A DNA stretch of 64,000 nucleotides from contig JAKCPI010002472.1 of NCBI GenBank assembly GCA_023213315.1, positions 50,327 to 114,326 of the forward strand. The letters are read 5' to 3'. Made by a program: the position numbers and the translations under genes. Below the pieces are notes generated by a model that was not told where the DNA came from, ran no database searches, and saw nothing but the letters and a program-made list of their open reading frames with translations. Of this stretch, positions 1-10,767 are shown piece by piece (the first letter of the stretch is position 1; each line of letters begins with the position of its first letter). This DNA is from Euborellia annulipes. Lineage: Eukaryota; Arthropoda; Insecta; Dermaptera; Anisolabididae.

Positions 1-170
1 GTCTTTGTCTGCCTGAACTTCTCACAGTGTGTAGTAATTATATTTTCACATGAAAATAAAATAGAAGGGGTTAAATCATATAAGATAAAAAATGTGCATA
101 TTTTGAGGATGAATATTAAAATTTAATGATCTAAAAAAATATATTCAATAAATTATTTTAAAAGTATTAG

Positions 171-288
171 CTGTGCGGAAAAGAGCAACAACTTGTTGTC
201 CATGAGTGAATTGGCCAACCAAGGAGGCACCTCAACACCTGGTTGTGATTCACCTCACCAAGCTCGCCAATTTGATGGAAATTCTTAG
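171..288 (+). CDS. Possible terminal coding exon (unrecognised)
   Basis: A GC-richer 118-bp block follows an AG and is open for 38 codons to a TAG at 286-288, reading ...SMSELANQGGTSTPGCDSP... in a surrounding of about 75% AT. The hydrophilic Ser/Gly/Gln-rich composition would suit the tail of a regulatory protein, but I recognise no domain. The minus strand across the same block is also open (starting MCNSHGLSSQPASRLIG), so the coding strand is not certain. No upstream exon is visible because the window starts here. Confidence 0.25.
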
Positions 289-289
289 C

Positions 290-810
290 AAAAACGCCAA
301 TCAACCTCGAGGCTGGCTGGCTGCTTAAACCATGACTGTTACACATTCTGCTAACATCTTCTTATAATTAGTCATACATTAATTTTTTTAAATTTGTGGT
401 TATTGATCCTTCAAATGATTTTTATTAAATAATCAGGATGATGCAAGCCTATGATTATCTTTTTCAACCAACACTTTATTCAAAATCTTTTCATTAGATT
501 ATAATAATTAGATGTGATAAAAAAAAATGTTAGAAGATGCACGTTTCAAAAAACAAGGTGGGCGATATAAGATCTAGAGAAATACCTAGATAAATAAATA
601 TTCCTAGAAATAATTTTTGCCAACAAAAAACTCATTAGCGACTTTTCCTGGTTGAAAAAATAAAATTTGGGAAAAAATGACATGACTATTCAATGAGATG
701 ATTAATTTGCAAATTCCTACTAAAAAAATTTTTTTTTAAGATGGAGTAAGATTACAAAAAGATTTCAATGTTTAATAAATTTTTTGATAATTATTTTTTT
801 TTTTTTTATT
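290..810. other. AT-rich stretch without recognised features
   Basis: Only A/T-runs and short chance frames are seen. No member of the repeat families described below was recognised. Confidence 0.5.
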
Positions 811-997
811 TCTTTCGATGGAAATGCATGAACATGTTGATTGTTAATGGGCATACATTTCTATTTTTTTTTCCTTTGGTTTTGTTTTGTTGTATTTGTT
901 ATTATATTTAAATTTGTATTGTGTTTGTTGGACCTAGCCACCGAGGATTTGTGCCTCAAAGCAGGTCGTAATAAATTTATTTATTTATTTAATAAAA
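811..997 (+). repeat. Non-LTR retrotransposon-like 3' end
   Basis: The block starts TTTCGATGGAAATGCATGAA, contains TTGTGCCTCAAAGCAGGTCG and ends in AATAAATTTATTTATTTATT. A short 3' region ending in an (ATTT)n tail is typical of RTE/CR1-like LINE 3' ends. The first 50 bases recur at 22461 (TTTCTATCGAGGGAAATGCG), supporting a dispersed family. No reverse transcriptase frame is present. Confidence 0.45.
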
Positions 998-1140
998 GAC
1001 TTGTTCTTTCGGTTTAATTGTGGTTAATTTGTAAAAAATTACAACGTTTCGGCCACTCAATCCTCAGGTACAATCCAGCTGAGTGATCGAAACGTTGTAA
1101 TTTTTACAAATAAACCACAGTTAAACAGAAAGAACAAGCT
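998..1140. mobile_element. Fold-back element with degenerate hammerhead-like cores
   Basis: Two arms are inverted (acttgttctttc... and ...gaaagaacaagct). Each inner end carries a degenerate hammerhead core: CTGAGGA...GGCCGAAACGTT on the minus strand, and a worn ...GATCGAAACGTT on the plus strand. Stem II is poorly preserved, so this is a relic of the family seen better at 2729-3056. Just downstream (1181-1208) lies the motif CAACCGTAGGCTCTAGTTG that recurs at the edges of other copies. Confidence 0.55.
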
Positions 1141-1215
1141 TAATGATATCAACTGTGAAAATCTAAATAACGAAATTCAATTTAAACTATCAACCGTAGG
1201 CTCTAGTTGCAACAC

Positions 1216-2480
1216 TGGGTATATTTGAAAATTTAAAAATTAAAAAAATAATCAACACTAGGTTAACACTTAATCAGGTCTATTCTCTTAAAATTTAAAA
1301 TAAACAAATGGGTGTTAAAAAGTAATGTAAAAACAATCAGCGTTAAAAAAATGCTATTCTCTAAACAAAGTTTTAACAGCGACGTTAGCATGTTGCTTTA
1401 ATTTCAAAGCTATAAAAATCATAACCTCACTTTTTAGATTAAGGACGCCATTTTTATGTTAAACACGACGTTAAAATATTAAAGGCACCCCCCTAGACAT
1501 GGCATTAGCACTATTTACTAAATGTTAACGCTTTGGCTTTAAATTTTTGCTTACAGAATAGCTATTAGCTATAGCTGGCCATTGCGTTCTCTTCCGGACT
1601 AATTCCAATGGCTACCTTAATGGGAAAGTTTAAATTCAAAAACATTAAGAAATATTTAAACTAAAATCAAAATACAGAGATTCGAAAAGCAAAATAAAAA
1701 TTGCTTGAAAGTTTATTATGATTTTCGCTTTATTTCTCAAAATAAGCCTTTAAAAATAAAATTGGTTAACATTTTTCGATACGCGTAAGCTTTGTTTGAA
1801 TCTGATTCGTTTAAAAAAAAAAGAATATTATTGTAAAAAATTTGATGAGAATAATGTAATTTTTTTTAACGATGACATTAATATGTTAATTTAAATTTTT
1901 TATAAAAATTTATCTTTGATCGTGATTTGGCGTTTCTGAATGTACAATTAAACAAGTTCATAGAATATCTAATTTCGAACAGTTGATCAAAGCATGTCCT
2001 CCTTTTCTCAAATTATTTATTATTACAATATTTTTTGTTTCGTTACATTTGATTTTGTATTGGAAATTTTTTTATGGTAAAGGCAAGAAATATTATTACA
2101 AATTTTATTAAATAACAGACTATCTATCCTTAAAGTTTTAACAATATTATAGTTCTTAAATATAAGAATGGTGGAAGCGATGTCTGATCTGATATTGATG
2201 AAGATTGCTTACAAGTATTAATTCCAATAGTCGTGGAAAAGGGTCTATATATTTAGAGAGGAGAAATTTTATACGATGATAAAATAACATTTTAGTATTA
2301 TGACTATCAATTTATGAGTCAAAAGATTATTAATGAAGGAATTTAGAAAAGGGTGAGAAAAAAAAAATTCAATACACTTTCTTAAAATACAATACTTTCA
2401 TTATTATAACTTAAGAGAAGAAAAAGGGAGTTCCCTTTAATTTTAAACCTATTTCAAAAATAATTTTTCTTTCCATATTA
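1216..2480. other. AT-rich intergenic stretch
   Basis: No gene or recognised repeat was identified. A few moderately GC-richer patches near 1490-1610 (including GGCACCCCCCTAGACATGGC) carry no open frame of note. Confidence 0.45.
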
Positions 2481-2483
2481 TTC

Positions 2484-2560
2484 AGGGCTTTAGCCAAGGG
2501 GAGGCAAGGGAGGGTTTCATACCCCCCCAGAAAAATAAAAAGTAACAAAAAGAACAGTCA
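2484..2560 (+). mobile_element. Possible hAT-type left end
   Basis: CAGGGCTTTAGCCAAGGGGA followed by a G-rich then C-rich run resembles the left ends of hAT MITEs elsewhere in the window. I could not find a matching right end or TSD. Confidence 0.25.
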
Positions 2561-2840
2561 AATTGGTGATGATAAATTTATGGAATGGCTAGACTTTCTT
2601 GTATAGCTACTCTACAAATTACACTAATATGTTAGATCACTATCAACTTTTGGAGATTTGAGAAAAATATTTTTTTGGGAATTAAATTTTATTTTTAATT
2701 TAAAATTTTAAAAATTAATACTTAACAAGATATAAACTTTCGACTGTTGGTTCTCGATGAAACATTTTGTAAATTAAAATTAAATATACAAATTAAACAC
2801 TAGGTTATTTGTTTCAAAGGTTTTATTAATTAAAAATTAA

Positions 2841-2884
2841 CACTTGATACGTATTTCGACAATTCCTTGTCATCATCAGAAGTT
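2841..2884 (-). ncRNA. Hammerhead-ribozyme-like motif
   Basis: On the minus strand: stem I ACTT/AAGT; core CTGATGA; an extra T, then stem II GACAA/TTGTC closed by GGAA; GAA; self-complementary stem III ATACGTAT; then C as the cleavage-site base. The four-base-pair, loop-less stem III and the extra base before stem II match the 'minimalist' hammerheads known from Penelope-like elements, which are expected to work as dimers. No activity can be claimed from sequence. Confidence 0.6.
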
Positions 2885-2944
2885 ATTACATTCTAATACA
2901 TTAAATATATATTCTGTATCTACTTTCATGTATTAGAATGTAAT

Positions 2945-2988
2945 CACTTCTGATGATGACAAGGAATTGTCGAAATACGTATCAAGTG
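2945..2988 (+). ncRNA. Hammerhead-ribozyme-like motif
   Basis: Mirror copy of the preceding motif. Stem I is a perfect CACTT/AAGTG (2945-2949 with 2984-2988). CTGATGA is at 2950-2956, stem II at 2958-2971, GAA at 2972-2974, stem III ATACGTAT at 2975-2982 and the cleavage C at 2983. All conserved core bases are present apart from the inserted T at 2957. Confidence 0.65.
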
Positions 2989-3641
2989 TTAATTTTTAAT
3001 TAATAAAACCTTTGAAACAAATAACCTAGTGTTTAATTTGTATATTTAATTTTAATTTAATACTTAACAAATTGATTTGTATATATATATATATTCTGAT
3101 AAACAAGTACAGAATGCAACTTTAAATATCCAAAAGTAAGAAAAAAAATGGGTGCTTTATGACGAGTTACACCAGATTACCCCCCTGAAAAACACTCCTC
3201 TGGATCCGCTCTTGACAGGAAGTAGTACTAGTATATTTAATAATTTTTTTTCAAAAATTTTAAAATTTATAATTTGTTTGTCATGTTTTTTGTGAAAATC
3301 AAAGCAGAAAAAAAAGATTACCGGTATTTAGTTTTTGAAAAAACATGAAAGGATTAAAAACTATAAAATTTTGAAAAACTTCTTAGATTGACTGATATCT
3401 CCAATTATCCATTATAATTATATATATTATACTTATTAGATAAAGTACTATTTTCGATTGACATATTTAATCCAAAAGTTGATCCAGATTTTAATGTAAG
3501 AAGTATATACGAATTTTATCGATGTGGTCATGCGTTTAAAGTAATCGCAACCACATACACAGACATAATTCCAAAAATGTTAAAATTATCTCTTCAGCAT
3601 CCTACAGTAGTCAGTAATCATAAGTTCCATCGTCCTTGAGA

Positions 3642-3909
3642 CAGTGGCGGATCCAGAGGTGTTTCTCGGGGGGGAGGGGGTAATCTGGAGTGACTGGTCC
3701 CACAGCACACATTTTTTTCTTGATTTCGGTGATTTAAAGGCGCGTTCTGTTCTTGTTTGCCAGAATATAAATATAAATCAAATTTTGAAGTATTAATTTT
3801 TAAAATTTTACATTAAAAATACATTTTTTTTTCGAAAAAAAGTATTTTTTTCAAATCTCAGGGGGGTAATTATCCCCTTAACCCCCCCCCCCCCTTGTAT
3901 CCGCCCTTG
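3642..3909 (+). mobile_element. hAT MITE, family D
   Basis: A 268-bp element starting CAGTGGCGGATCCAGAGGTG and ending TTGTATCCGCCCTTG, flanked by an exact 8-bp TSD CCTTGAGA (3634-3641 and 3910-3917). It is non-coding, with a G-run inside the left end and a C-run inside the right end. An 8-bp TSD and CAG...CTTG ends place it in the hAT superfamily as a non-autonomous element. Confidence 0.85.
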
Positions 3910-3949
3910 CCTTGAGAGTTATAATACATATAGATTTTAAGTTTTAGCC

Positions 3950-4085
3950 AAATCGGAGGTCATTTAGACGTGCCGCAAACGGCTAAAAGTTTAGAAAAAT
4001 CGGATTTTTCAAGTTTTTTTTTTTTTTTACTTTGGTCACCCCTTATACAATTTTTGTGATCCCTGAATGCAAAAAACATATTTTT
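3950..4085 (+). repeat. Repeat family M, copy 1
   Basis: AAAATCGGATTTTTCAAG, a long T-run, CTTTGGTCACCCCT and GATCCCTGAATGCAAAAA recur at 48560-48665 and inverted at 49765-49880. Function and class are unknown. Confidence 0.5.
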
Positions 4086-4670
4086 ACGATATTCAGGAAA
4101 AAAATACAAATTTATTTTTCTCAACTATTAAAAATTCAAATAGAAAATATTATCTCTAAATAATGTGTTTTGAATAATAGGATATACATAATTTAAAAAA
4201 AAAAATCAAAATGTTTATTTATAAAAAAACAAGTTCAATCCTAAATATGTATATTTCGCAAGGTTTGCTTATATGGTAATCGTCAAGTTCACCCCTATTT
4301 TTGTCATACATTGATTGACTAGACTAACCGGTTTCTCTTAATAAGCTGGTACTTTCAGGAATGTTATAAAAATAAAATAAATAATCGATTCAATTATAAA
4401 CTTGAACAAATTTCATCATAAAGAACTCAAACTTTTTCCAAGTCAAGTTTAAATCATGAGTAAAGATAGAAAGAGAAAGAGAGAATAATATAAAATGCCT
4501 GGCCTCCTTTTATTAGGTACAATATTCAACCCACTTACTTTAGATTATAACTTGGAAGAGGAAACCTCAAATGTTCGTAAAGTACTCAACCTTATAAAGT
4601 GAATATTTATTAATCATTAAATGTCCTTGAAAAAAATTATTAATAAATAAATCAATCAATTTTGGAATTA
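4086..4670. other. AT-rich stretch without recognised features
   Basis: Nothing beyond A/T-runs and a short GAAAGAGAAAGAGAG purine tract near 4467 was identified. Confidence 0.4.
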
Positions 4671-4689
4671 AAAAAATTTTGAAATAATT

Positions 4690-4908
4690 CTTCTGTTTTC
4701 GCCATATTCCCGCGATACGGGGTCGGTGGAGCTCACTTTTTCCCTTCAACCAATTTTTGCGACCGGAAGAAATAGGACAGGCCGGCCCGTCGTACGGTTG
4801 AAAAGAGGAAGGAAGAGACAGACATACAAAGAACTGAAGGACTGTCTGTCCCAGCTCTGGCAGCTCGTGGTCGCCATTCACATACCCACAAGATGTGAAC
4901 CCCTGAGC
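4690..4908 (-). mobile_element. SINE-like retroposon, family K copy 1
   Basis: A 219-bp block flanked by a perfect 16-bp TSD, AAATTTTGAAATAATT (4674-4689 and 4909-4924). On the minus strand it runs from GGGGTTCACATCTTGTGGGT through CGACCACGAGCTGCCAGAGC to an A/G-rich tail. Long TSDs and a purine-rich 3' tail indicate retroposition. Five copies in the window all point the same way. The open frame across it (MNGDHELPELGQ...) is not conserved: an 11-bp deletion relative to other copies shifts it, so I read it as non-coding. Confidence 0.8.
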
Positions 4909-5576
4909 AAATTTTGAAATAATTTTTTAAAAATATAAATTTTATTTTATTTATAATAAAAAAAAAAAAAAAAAAACTAAGATTACTTGGCTTTAAACCA
5001 AGGTCAAACAGACAATGAAATAAATTAAAATTTTGTACTTGTATTCTTTGATAAATTTATTATGTTAGTAAATAGAACAACTCATCATTTACAAAATAAA
5101 TTTCTGATGTATAATAAAGAAAAAAAAAACGGAGGTGCCTTCCGATCATATAAACAAATTGAATATATAATTTTTTTGTTAACTCCGTCAATTAAATTCA
5201 ACCAGAATTTCAAAGAAATTTTCTATCGTGTTAACCTCCTTTTATCTTCTTGATTTCTCTTCACTTTCTTTATTTTCCAATGTTTAAATTAAATAGCTTG
5301 TATTTTTTTTTTTTTTATAATGGTTTCCCTTCTATTTCGATAAGGTGGATTATAAATACAAAGTCATTGTCAATTAGGGGGGGGGGGTATTGATTGGATA
5401 GTAGTAATAAACATTTTCTATTAAAAAAAAAAAAACGAAGTAATATTCATTGGAAAGGATAAAATTTTGTTAATTAAGAAGATACTCTCTGTTAAAGAAA
5501 TAAACAATTTTTCAATTATTTTTTGGTAAATTAAATAGGCTAAAAATTAAATAATTACAATAATTAAAATATTACT

Positions 5577-6625
5577 AAATTTTTCGAGTCAAAAAAATCT
5601 GATGTAGGCTAACTGGTCGCACATCACACAACTTTTTCTTCGGTAATCGAAAGTTGTGTACTGTGCTTGACACACCAGATTTTTTTGTGTCGAGATATAT
5701 TTAGTTTCTCACAGCACCTTAGTTCCAAACTTGACTGCTTGAAATAAACTATACAATTTAAATCTTATATTAGGATATTTTATACACAATAGAGAATCCT
5801 AAATAAATATAAAATTTCATTAAAATTGGAAAAATTTTTTAAATGTGTAAAAAGTTCCAAAGGGAGACAATGAAATATATTAAAGGGGTCCCCCCTTTTG
5901 AATCGAAATTTACATTCAAATCCTCATAAGGATTTAACATTGGCTTTATAGAGCTGAAAAATGAATTTGAAAAATATGAAATAATACATTAGTAAAGAAA
6001 GTGTGCTTCAAACAATTTTCAGGGCAAAATGAGAATATACATTTCAAAAAAGATTTAAAGAATAATTGATTTATGAATTTTAATCAAAATTGTTAGAGCC
6101 AATTTTGTGAACATCGAAAAAAAACTGAAGTGTACTTCAAACAATTTCCACGAAAAATTTTACTGATATAACGTACTTTTTAAAGTGCATGTAAAAAATA
6201 AATAATTTTTGAATTTTAATCAAAATCGTTAGAGATATTGAGAATTTCGAAAAAACTGAAATCAGGGGCGTATATAAGGAGGGGCCGAGGGCCCCCCCCC
6301 CCCGCGAAATTTCCCAAACACATATACATATATAGGGATATACAGACATCAGCGCAACAAATTTTTCAGCAGGATGGAAAACTCTGGTTCCGCAAAGGAA
6401 AAAATGTTCCGTAAAAAATTTCGTGTAAAAAAAAATTTAGTTTCTTAAAAAAAAATTTTCCGCAGAAAAATTTTTGAGTTCAGCCCCCCCCCCCCCCCCG
6501 AATCTATATACGCTCCTGACTGAAATAGTACTAGAAAAAAATATCTTCTAACAAAATTTCGTTAAATTTTTATTTTCTCTTACCTATATATGAAATATAT
6601 AAGTAAACTTCTATGAAAGGCCAAA
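5577..6625 (+). mobile_element. Family B element, copy 1 (long form)
   Basis: Begins with the family-B hairpin (AATCTGATGTAGG...TTCGGTAATCGAAAGTTGTG...CACCAGATTTTTT). The interior TGTGTCGAGATATATTTAG... matches 35600 and 52730, and it ends TTTTCTCTTACCTATATATG. A hAT MITE (6263-6518) interrupts it. The class is unclear: ends of the form TACTTTCTCTTACC/GGTAAGAGAAAGTA suggest a TIR element, but no TSD was established. Confidence 0.6.
6263..6518 (+). mobile_element. hAT MITE, family E
   Basis: A 256-bp element, CAGGGGCGTATATAAGGAGG to ATCTATATACGCTCCTG, with an exact 8-bp TSD ACTGAAAT (6255-6262 and 6519-6526). It is inserted in the conserved 'aaaactgaaaaagt' part of family B copy 1, so it is younger than that copy. 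A related right end lies at 17690-17814. Confidence 0.85.
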
Positions 6626-7135
6626 CGATTCTGTTCTCATAATTATAAAATTTATATCCAAAATATATTTAAAAAAAAATTCTAGATCGATAAAAAGAAA
6701 AAAAAGATCGCCAGGATTCAAGGCCAGGCATTCATTTGCAAATTAGAATATAAATAAAAGAATATTTTTTTTTGTTCCACATTCCATATATTATTACTAT
6801 TACTATATTTTTAATAACAAATTAGAGAAAGGATTTTATCCCCGCATGTGACAGACCAAATCGATTTATCATCATACCTTAAGGAATTGTTTCAGCTTTA
6901 AAGGGATTCACTTAAGAAACAAAAGAGTGAAAAAAAAATCATTTGGCCATGAACTTGAGGTAAAAAATAAAAAAAAAAAAAAAAAATTAAGTAAAAGAAG
7001 ACTGAAAATTTAATAACAAAAAAAGGAAATAATATTACATAATAAATATAAGAAACTTTTTAATTATATTTCTGTAATATAATTATCTTTCATTTAATTC
7101 TAATTATTATAAATAAATAGAATTCTCGACAAGCT

Positions 7136-7265
7136 TTAAATATACATATCTTCTTTCTTTGCGTTAATCCCGCGGTGGGGGGTCGGCGGTCGGTTTTTGG
7201 GACAGGGAAGGAAAAGTACAGGCCTGCCCGTCTTACGGTCTGACGTGCCAGTCCCAGCTCGGGCA
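7136..7265 (-). mobile_element. Family K retroposon, truncated copy 2
   Basis: Contains GCGGTGGGGGGTCGGCGGTC, ACAGGCCTGCCCGTCTTACGG and CCCAGCTCGGGCA, matching family K in the same orientation as the other copies. It lacks the block between the 'tctgacg' and 'ccagctcgg' segments and is cut off before the CGTGGTCGCC segment. Confidence 0.6.
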
Positions 7266-7307
7266 ATTTCAATGAGAGAAGGGTCCGAAGAATGGCCTGA
7301 TATTTAA

Positions 7308-7705
7308 GGTGCACGTCTCGAAAAACCGTTAGGACACGATTGACTACCGAGTTCCTCTAGGCGGCAAGAGATGGCGTTAGTTTTTCCCATAGGAATACAA
7401 GGGATTTATTCTATTTCATTTGAAAGTTTCCAGTTAATTAATTAAGGGTAAAAAATTAATTATTTTTTAACACAATGATTACTAATTTAATTATCTACAA
7501 GATATAGAGCTAATTTTTTAAAAATATCTTTTATTTAATGCGATTAATCTAAAAAAAAATTTTTATTTTTTCGAAAATCAAAAAAAAGGGCTTCTCTAAG
7601 TTGTAGATATTTTAAATGGCTTTAATTTAAAAAAAAATTGAGGTCGATAACTTCAAAATTGTGGCCGCTGGAATCTCCCAAAATTAGCAGGCCGAGACGC
7701 GCACC
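7308..7705. mobile_element. TTAA-target MITE (family C), copy 1
   Basis: A 398-bp element with ends GGTGCACGTCTCG / CGAGACGCGCACC bordered by TTAA on both sides (7304-7307 and 7706-7709). Three other copies share the same interior (AGGCGGCAAGAGATGGCGTT, AAAGGGCTTCT). TTAA duplication is the signature of piggyBac-type transposition. The alternative reading, a TA target with A-started ends as in Tc1/mariner, fits less well because all copies have the full TTAA. It is non-coding. Confidence 0.75.
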
Positions 7706-7709
7706 TTAA

Positions 7710-8609
7710 TGAAGAAGAGAATTTTGAAATATTAGCAATTTTACTTCGATTACTGTTCTGACCAGGTCGATGAAGCAGAAATAGTATGAGACGACAGAGA
7801 CGTTAAAATTCAATAAATTACTATTAGAATATTAGCAATTCAATATCAATTAATTAATAAATTTTTGCCATTTATAAAATGATATTGCAGAGATAAAAGT
7901 ATTATATTATAATACGAGTATGAGAATCTTTAACGTCATCCTGATGAGCTAAATAAAATGGTGATTCATGTTGATAATATAATTGAATTGTAAATATGTG
8001 GATAATCAAAATTAAGGTGTTTTATTAAAGAATGTATTCTATTATCTTGTGAAAAATAATTTGCGTAATATTATAGCTTTATTCATTATCATTGATTCAT
8101 CTATAAAAAATTTAAAAAAATAACTTCCAAATAAGTATATTTACTCAGTTTGTTTAGAGATTACGGAAAGAAGATGCAACTAATAACCAAGTCAGGGAAA
8201 AATGTAAACGCGATTAGAACAAGAAATTCAAACTTTTTATTATGGCCCCGATTTTGCGTATTTTATATTCAAACGCATAAGCAAATAAATAATACCTATC
8301 TTTCTAAAAAAAAAAAAAAAAATAGAAATAAATGCTAATATTTGTTTAAACTATCAGAGATCCCTTTAGAGCCTTTAAAGAACACTTGGCCTATTTTTCT
8401 TTGTTCATTGTAACATAAGAAGATAATGAATAAATTAAATTAGAAATTATAATTTAATAGAATTGTAAATGAGTCCTTTAAATCAAAATTTTTCAACATC
8501 AAGTTTTTTTTATGAATATTAATTTATAACTGGGATAGACAATCCGCAAGTCGGGAAACTTTAATAGAGGCCTGCCTATATTTACTATTTATAGTCGGCA
8601 ACCGTTTTA
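7710..8609. other. AT-rich stretch without recognised features
   Basis: No recognised gene or repeat. The 62-codon frame at 8150-8338 ends in a poly-A/Lys run and has no supporting features. Confidence 0.4.
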
Positions 8610-9426
8610 CAGGGACGTGCTTGAGGGGAGCAAAAAATTTTTACTCCTATGTTACTTAATTTATGTATAAACATTTATACATTTATATTTTTATCTACAC
8701 CATCTTCTATACTAATTTATAAAGAGAGAGTGTTTGTTTGTATGTAGGGACTAAGCTCAGAAATTAGCAAACTTACTGTATTTTAAAATTACTTCCATAC
8801 CGGATAGTCAAGAATTCCAAAAACTCAAAAATTTGTACTTTTCAATTTTCGCTTATATTTTGTAAACTAAGGATATTTTGTCCACCATAGTCCAATGCAA
8901 AGTTGTAGACCATTAAACTTTCTAAAATTTGGTACATAAAACGAATTTGTAGACTAAATATTAACCGAGATATGGCCGGTCAAAATATCGAGAAAATTTG
9001 TCTAAATTTGACCTGCCGTATCTGGGTTAATATTGGGTCCACAAATTCCTTTTATGTACCAAACTTAGAAAATTTAATGCTCTACAACTTTGTAGTTTGC
9101 TATGGTGCACAAAATATGCTTCGTTTACGAGATATAAACAAAAAACTGAAAAAAATCCAAAGTTTTTTAAGTTTTTGCCCTCCTGGGCTTTATTACAAAA
9201 ATATTTGCTCTACAACCCCAGGAGGGATACCCTTGTCCCCCCCCCCCATTTCCAACGACTAATAAAATATAATTATATTTCATACTATTTATAATTTGAT
9301 ATTCATTAAAAAAATATATATATTGATATAATAACTTACTTTATTGTTTTGCCATTTTTTTTTTCAAAACACCCCAAAGTGGGGAAAAAACCCTCTGCCT
9401 CCACCCCCACCCAAATGACATCCCTG
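8610..9426. mobile_element. hAT-type element with long internal inverted repeat
   Basis: Left end CAGGGACGTGCTTGAGGGG, right end (reverse complement) CAGGGATGTCATTTGGGTGG, 8-bp TSD CCGTTTTA/CCTTTTTA (7 of 8). The middle (about 8808-9170) is an imperfect fold-back in which AAAGTTGTAGACCATTAAAC-type sequence on the left mirrors the right half. It has no coding capacity; the 96-codon frame inside it is a by-product. Confidence 0.6.
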
Positions 9427-9434
9427 CCTTTTTA

Positions 9435-10020
9435 GGAAAGTGAGAAAAGATGTGGGGTGCACAGTACAAAAACAAATAAGTAACTTAACCCTGGGTTTGA
9501 ACATGGTTGAAAAAACCAGCCCTTAATGAATTTATAAAAGGGGTTGGATTATCCGGACAAATACCCCCACCTAACCTTCAAAATGACATACTAAATAAAT
9601 ACAAATTATGAATAAACTAAACACAAAGAGGGAAATAGAAACTCTCCTCCATCCCTTTGTATTTTTAGTTTGTTTATATAAAAAATATAATTTAATATGT
9701 CCAAGCCGAAATTTCTTTGTCTTTAATTGACACTTCTTAGGCTGAGTTGACTAAAAGGCCCTGCCTCAAATAGAACGCTACTCTCCGTTAGTATGTACAT
9801 AGGAATTTCACTGTGAATATAATGTGATAAATAGACGTAAAGAAAAAAAATAGAGTTATGTTATGTATGTGTTGTTTGTAAGACGTAAGGCGTAAGGCGG
9901 AGTGGAGGGGGAGGCGGTTGGTTGTCTGTTGTATGTTTTGCTTTTGCTTTAGATTGTGGTTGGTCTGTCTTTCTTCTCCTCTCGTAGCAAATAAGCCACA
10001 TGCGTAGCAAAAGCAAGCAT
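9435..10020. other. Intergenic stretch with simple GC-richer patch
   Basis: AT-rich to about 9860, then a T/G-rich block with short internal repeats (GACGTAAGGCGTAAGGCGGAG; two copies of GTAGCAAA...). It leads directly into the E-box cluster block. Confidence 0.4.
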
Positions 10021-10023
10021 TAG

Positions 10024-10224
10024 CTTGGTTGCCTCACCGCCTTTGCTAGGGAGGTGACAGCCAACGTGATTGAGAGCTTACATAAGGTTGAGGGCCACGT
10101 GCGCCAAGCAGCGTGCTACCACGTGTGTTACAGCCACGTGGCACGCAGCCTCTTCTGTGGCCTCCACCTCCTCTATGGTGGTTATCATACCTATGTTGTT
10201 ATGCACCGCTTTTATTCGAGTTGA
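10024..10224 (+). CDS. Possible exon: 66-codon open frame in GC-rich island
   Basis: Open from a TAG at 10021 to a TGA at 10222-10224, reading ...FAREVTANVIESLHKVEGHV... in a block with over 50% GC. The preceding CATTAG could be a 3' splice site. No family was recognised. The minus strand also has a 39-codon ATG frame here (MITTIEEVEATEEA...), and the periodic CACGTG motifs could produce the long frames by chance. Coding status is therefore uncertain. Confidence 0.2.
   Translation, partial: LGCLTAFAREVTANVIESLHKVEGHVRQAACYHVCYSHVARSLFCGLHLLYGGYHTYVVMHRFYSS
10096..10140. promoter_or_regulatory. Cluster of three CACGTG E-boxes
   Basis: CACGTG occurs at 10096-10101, 10120-10125 and 10135-10140 within 45 bp. 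In an AT-rich window this is far denser than background. CACGTG is the binding core of bHLH proteins (MYC/MAX, USF, CLOCK families). Whether it is a promoter or just a local repeat cannot be told from sequence. Confidence 0.35.
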
Positions 10225-10767
10225 AAAAGATAATTAAAAACAAAAAAATCATCCTACACAAAAGGAGACAAATGGCCCAATCGATGACAAAAATTAATAT
10301 GGTTAAAAGTTCATCAAATCTTAAGATACAAAAATGAGAAATATTTAAAAAAATTATTTTCTACTCGGCAATTAATCTAAATAGAGTGGAAAAAATTAAA
10401 ACAGTAGGGTGTGAATGAAGAAAGTCCAAACAGAGAGATCTTTTAGTATACAATAATATTTATAAACGTGACTACTAACCCTTAACCTTTAGTTAGAAAT
10501 TCTAAGTCAACCGTTCTTTCACAAGCTTGCCTTGATAGAGGTTAATGTATTTTTCATCATTTTTTATATTATTTTAAAGTTGTTAGTTAGTATTTAATTT
10601 ATATTATAAAACGAATACAGATTTAAATATTGATTTTCGTTAATAAACATTTCGCTATCAAGGGAGTAAGCAAAGAGGGGGAAGAGAAGATTTTATATAT
10701 ATTCTTTAAAATTTATTAATTTGGGATGGGGGAGTAAAATCCTGGATAGTCCAAAACAACCCCTCCC
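10225..10767. other. AT-rich stretch without recognised features
   Basis: Nothing identified apart from a purine-rich tract near 10665-10690. Confidence 0.4.

Larger units (their letters stand above)
2729..3056. mobile_element. Fold-back retroposon with two hammerhead-like cores
   Basis: The arms (2741-2895 and 2930-3056) are nearly perfect inverted repeats. The element is flanked by an exact 14-bp duplication, TTAATACTTAACAA (2715-2728 and 3057-3070). Long TSDs point to target-primed retroposition, not cut-and-paste. The left edge carries CTTTCGACTGTTGGTTCTCG, shared with copies at 29458 and 63150. There is no coding capacity. The fold-back form, with minimal hammerhead motifs in flanking repeats, fits a degenerate Penelope-like element; that assignment is inference. 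Confidence 0.75.
2655..3214 (-). mobile_element. hAT MITE family D, interrupted copy
   Basis: Read on the minus strand this begins CAAGAGCGGATCCAGAGGAG, the family-D end. It continues with the conserved interior (ACAAGTACAGAATGC..., AATACTTAA...) of the copies at 3642, 11712, 36246 and 43597. It is split by the hammerhead fold-back at 2729-3056, and its other terminus is truncated near 2655. The host sequence TTAATACTTAACAA is duplicated on both sides of that insertion. Confidence 0.7.

Noticed and set aside
3060..3120. (TA)n tract as a TATA promoter
   Set aside because: It is within a family D MITE and is a microsatellite expansion absent from the other copies.
4567..4881. ORF MNGDHELPELG..., similar to ORFs at 48848 and 53383
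   Set aside because: The similarity is real but comes from the family K retroposon. Copies differ by frame-shifting indels (11 bp), so amino-acid sequence is not what is conserved.
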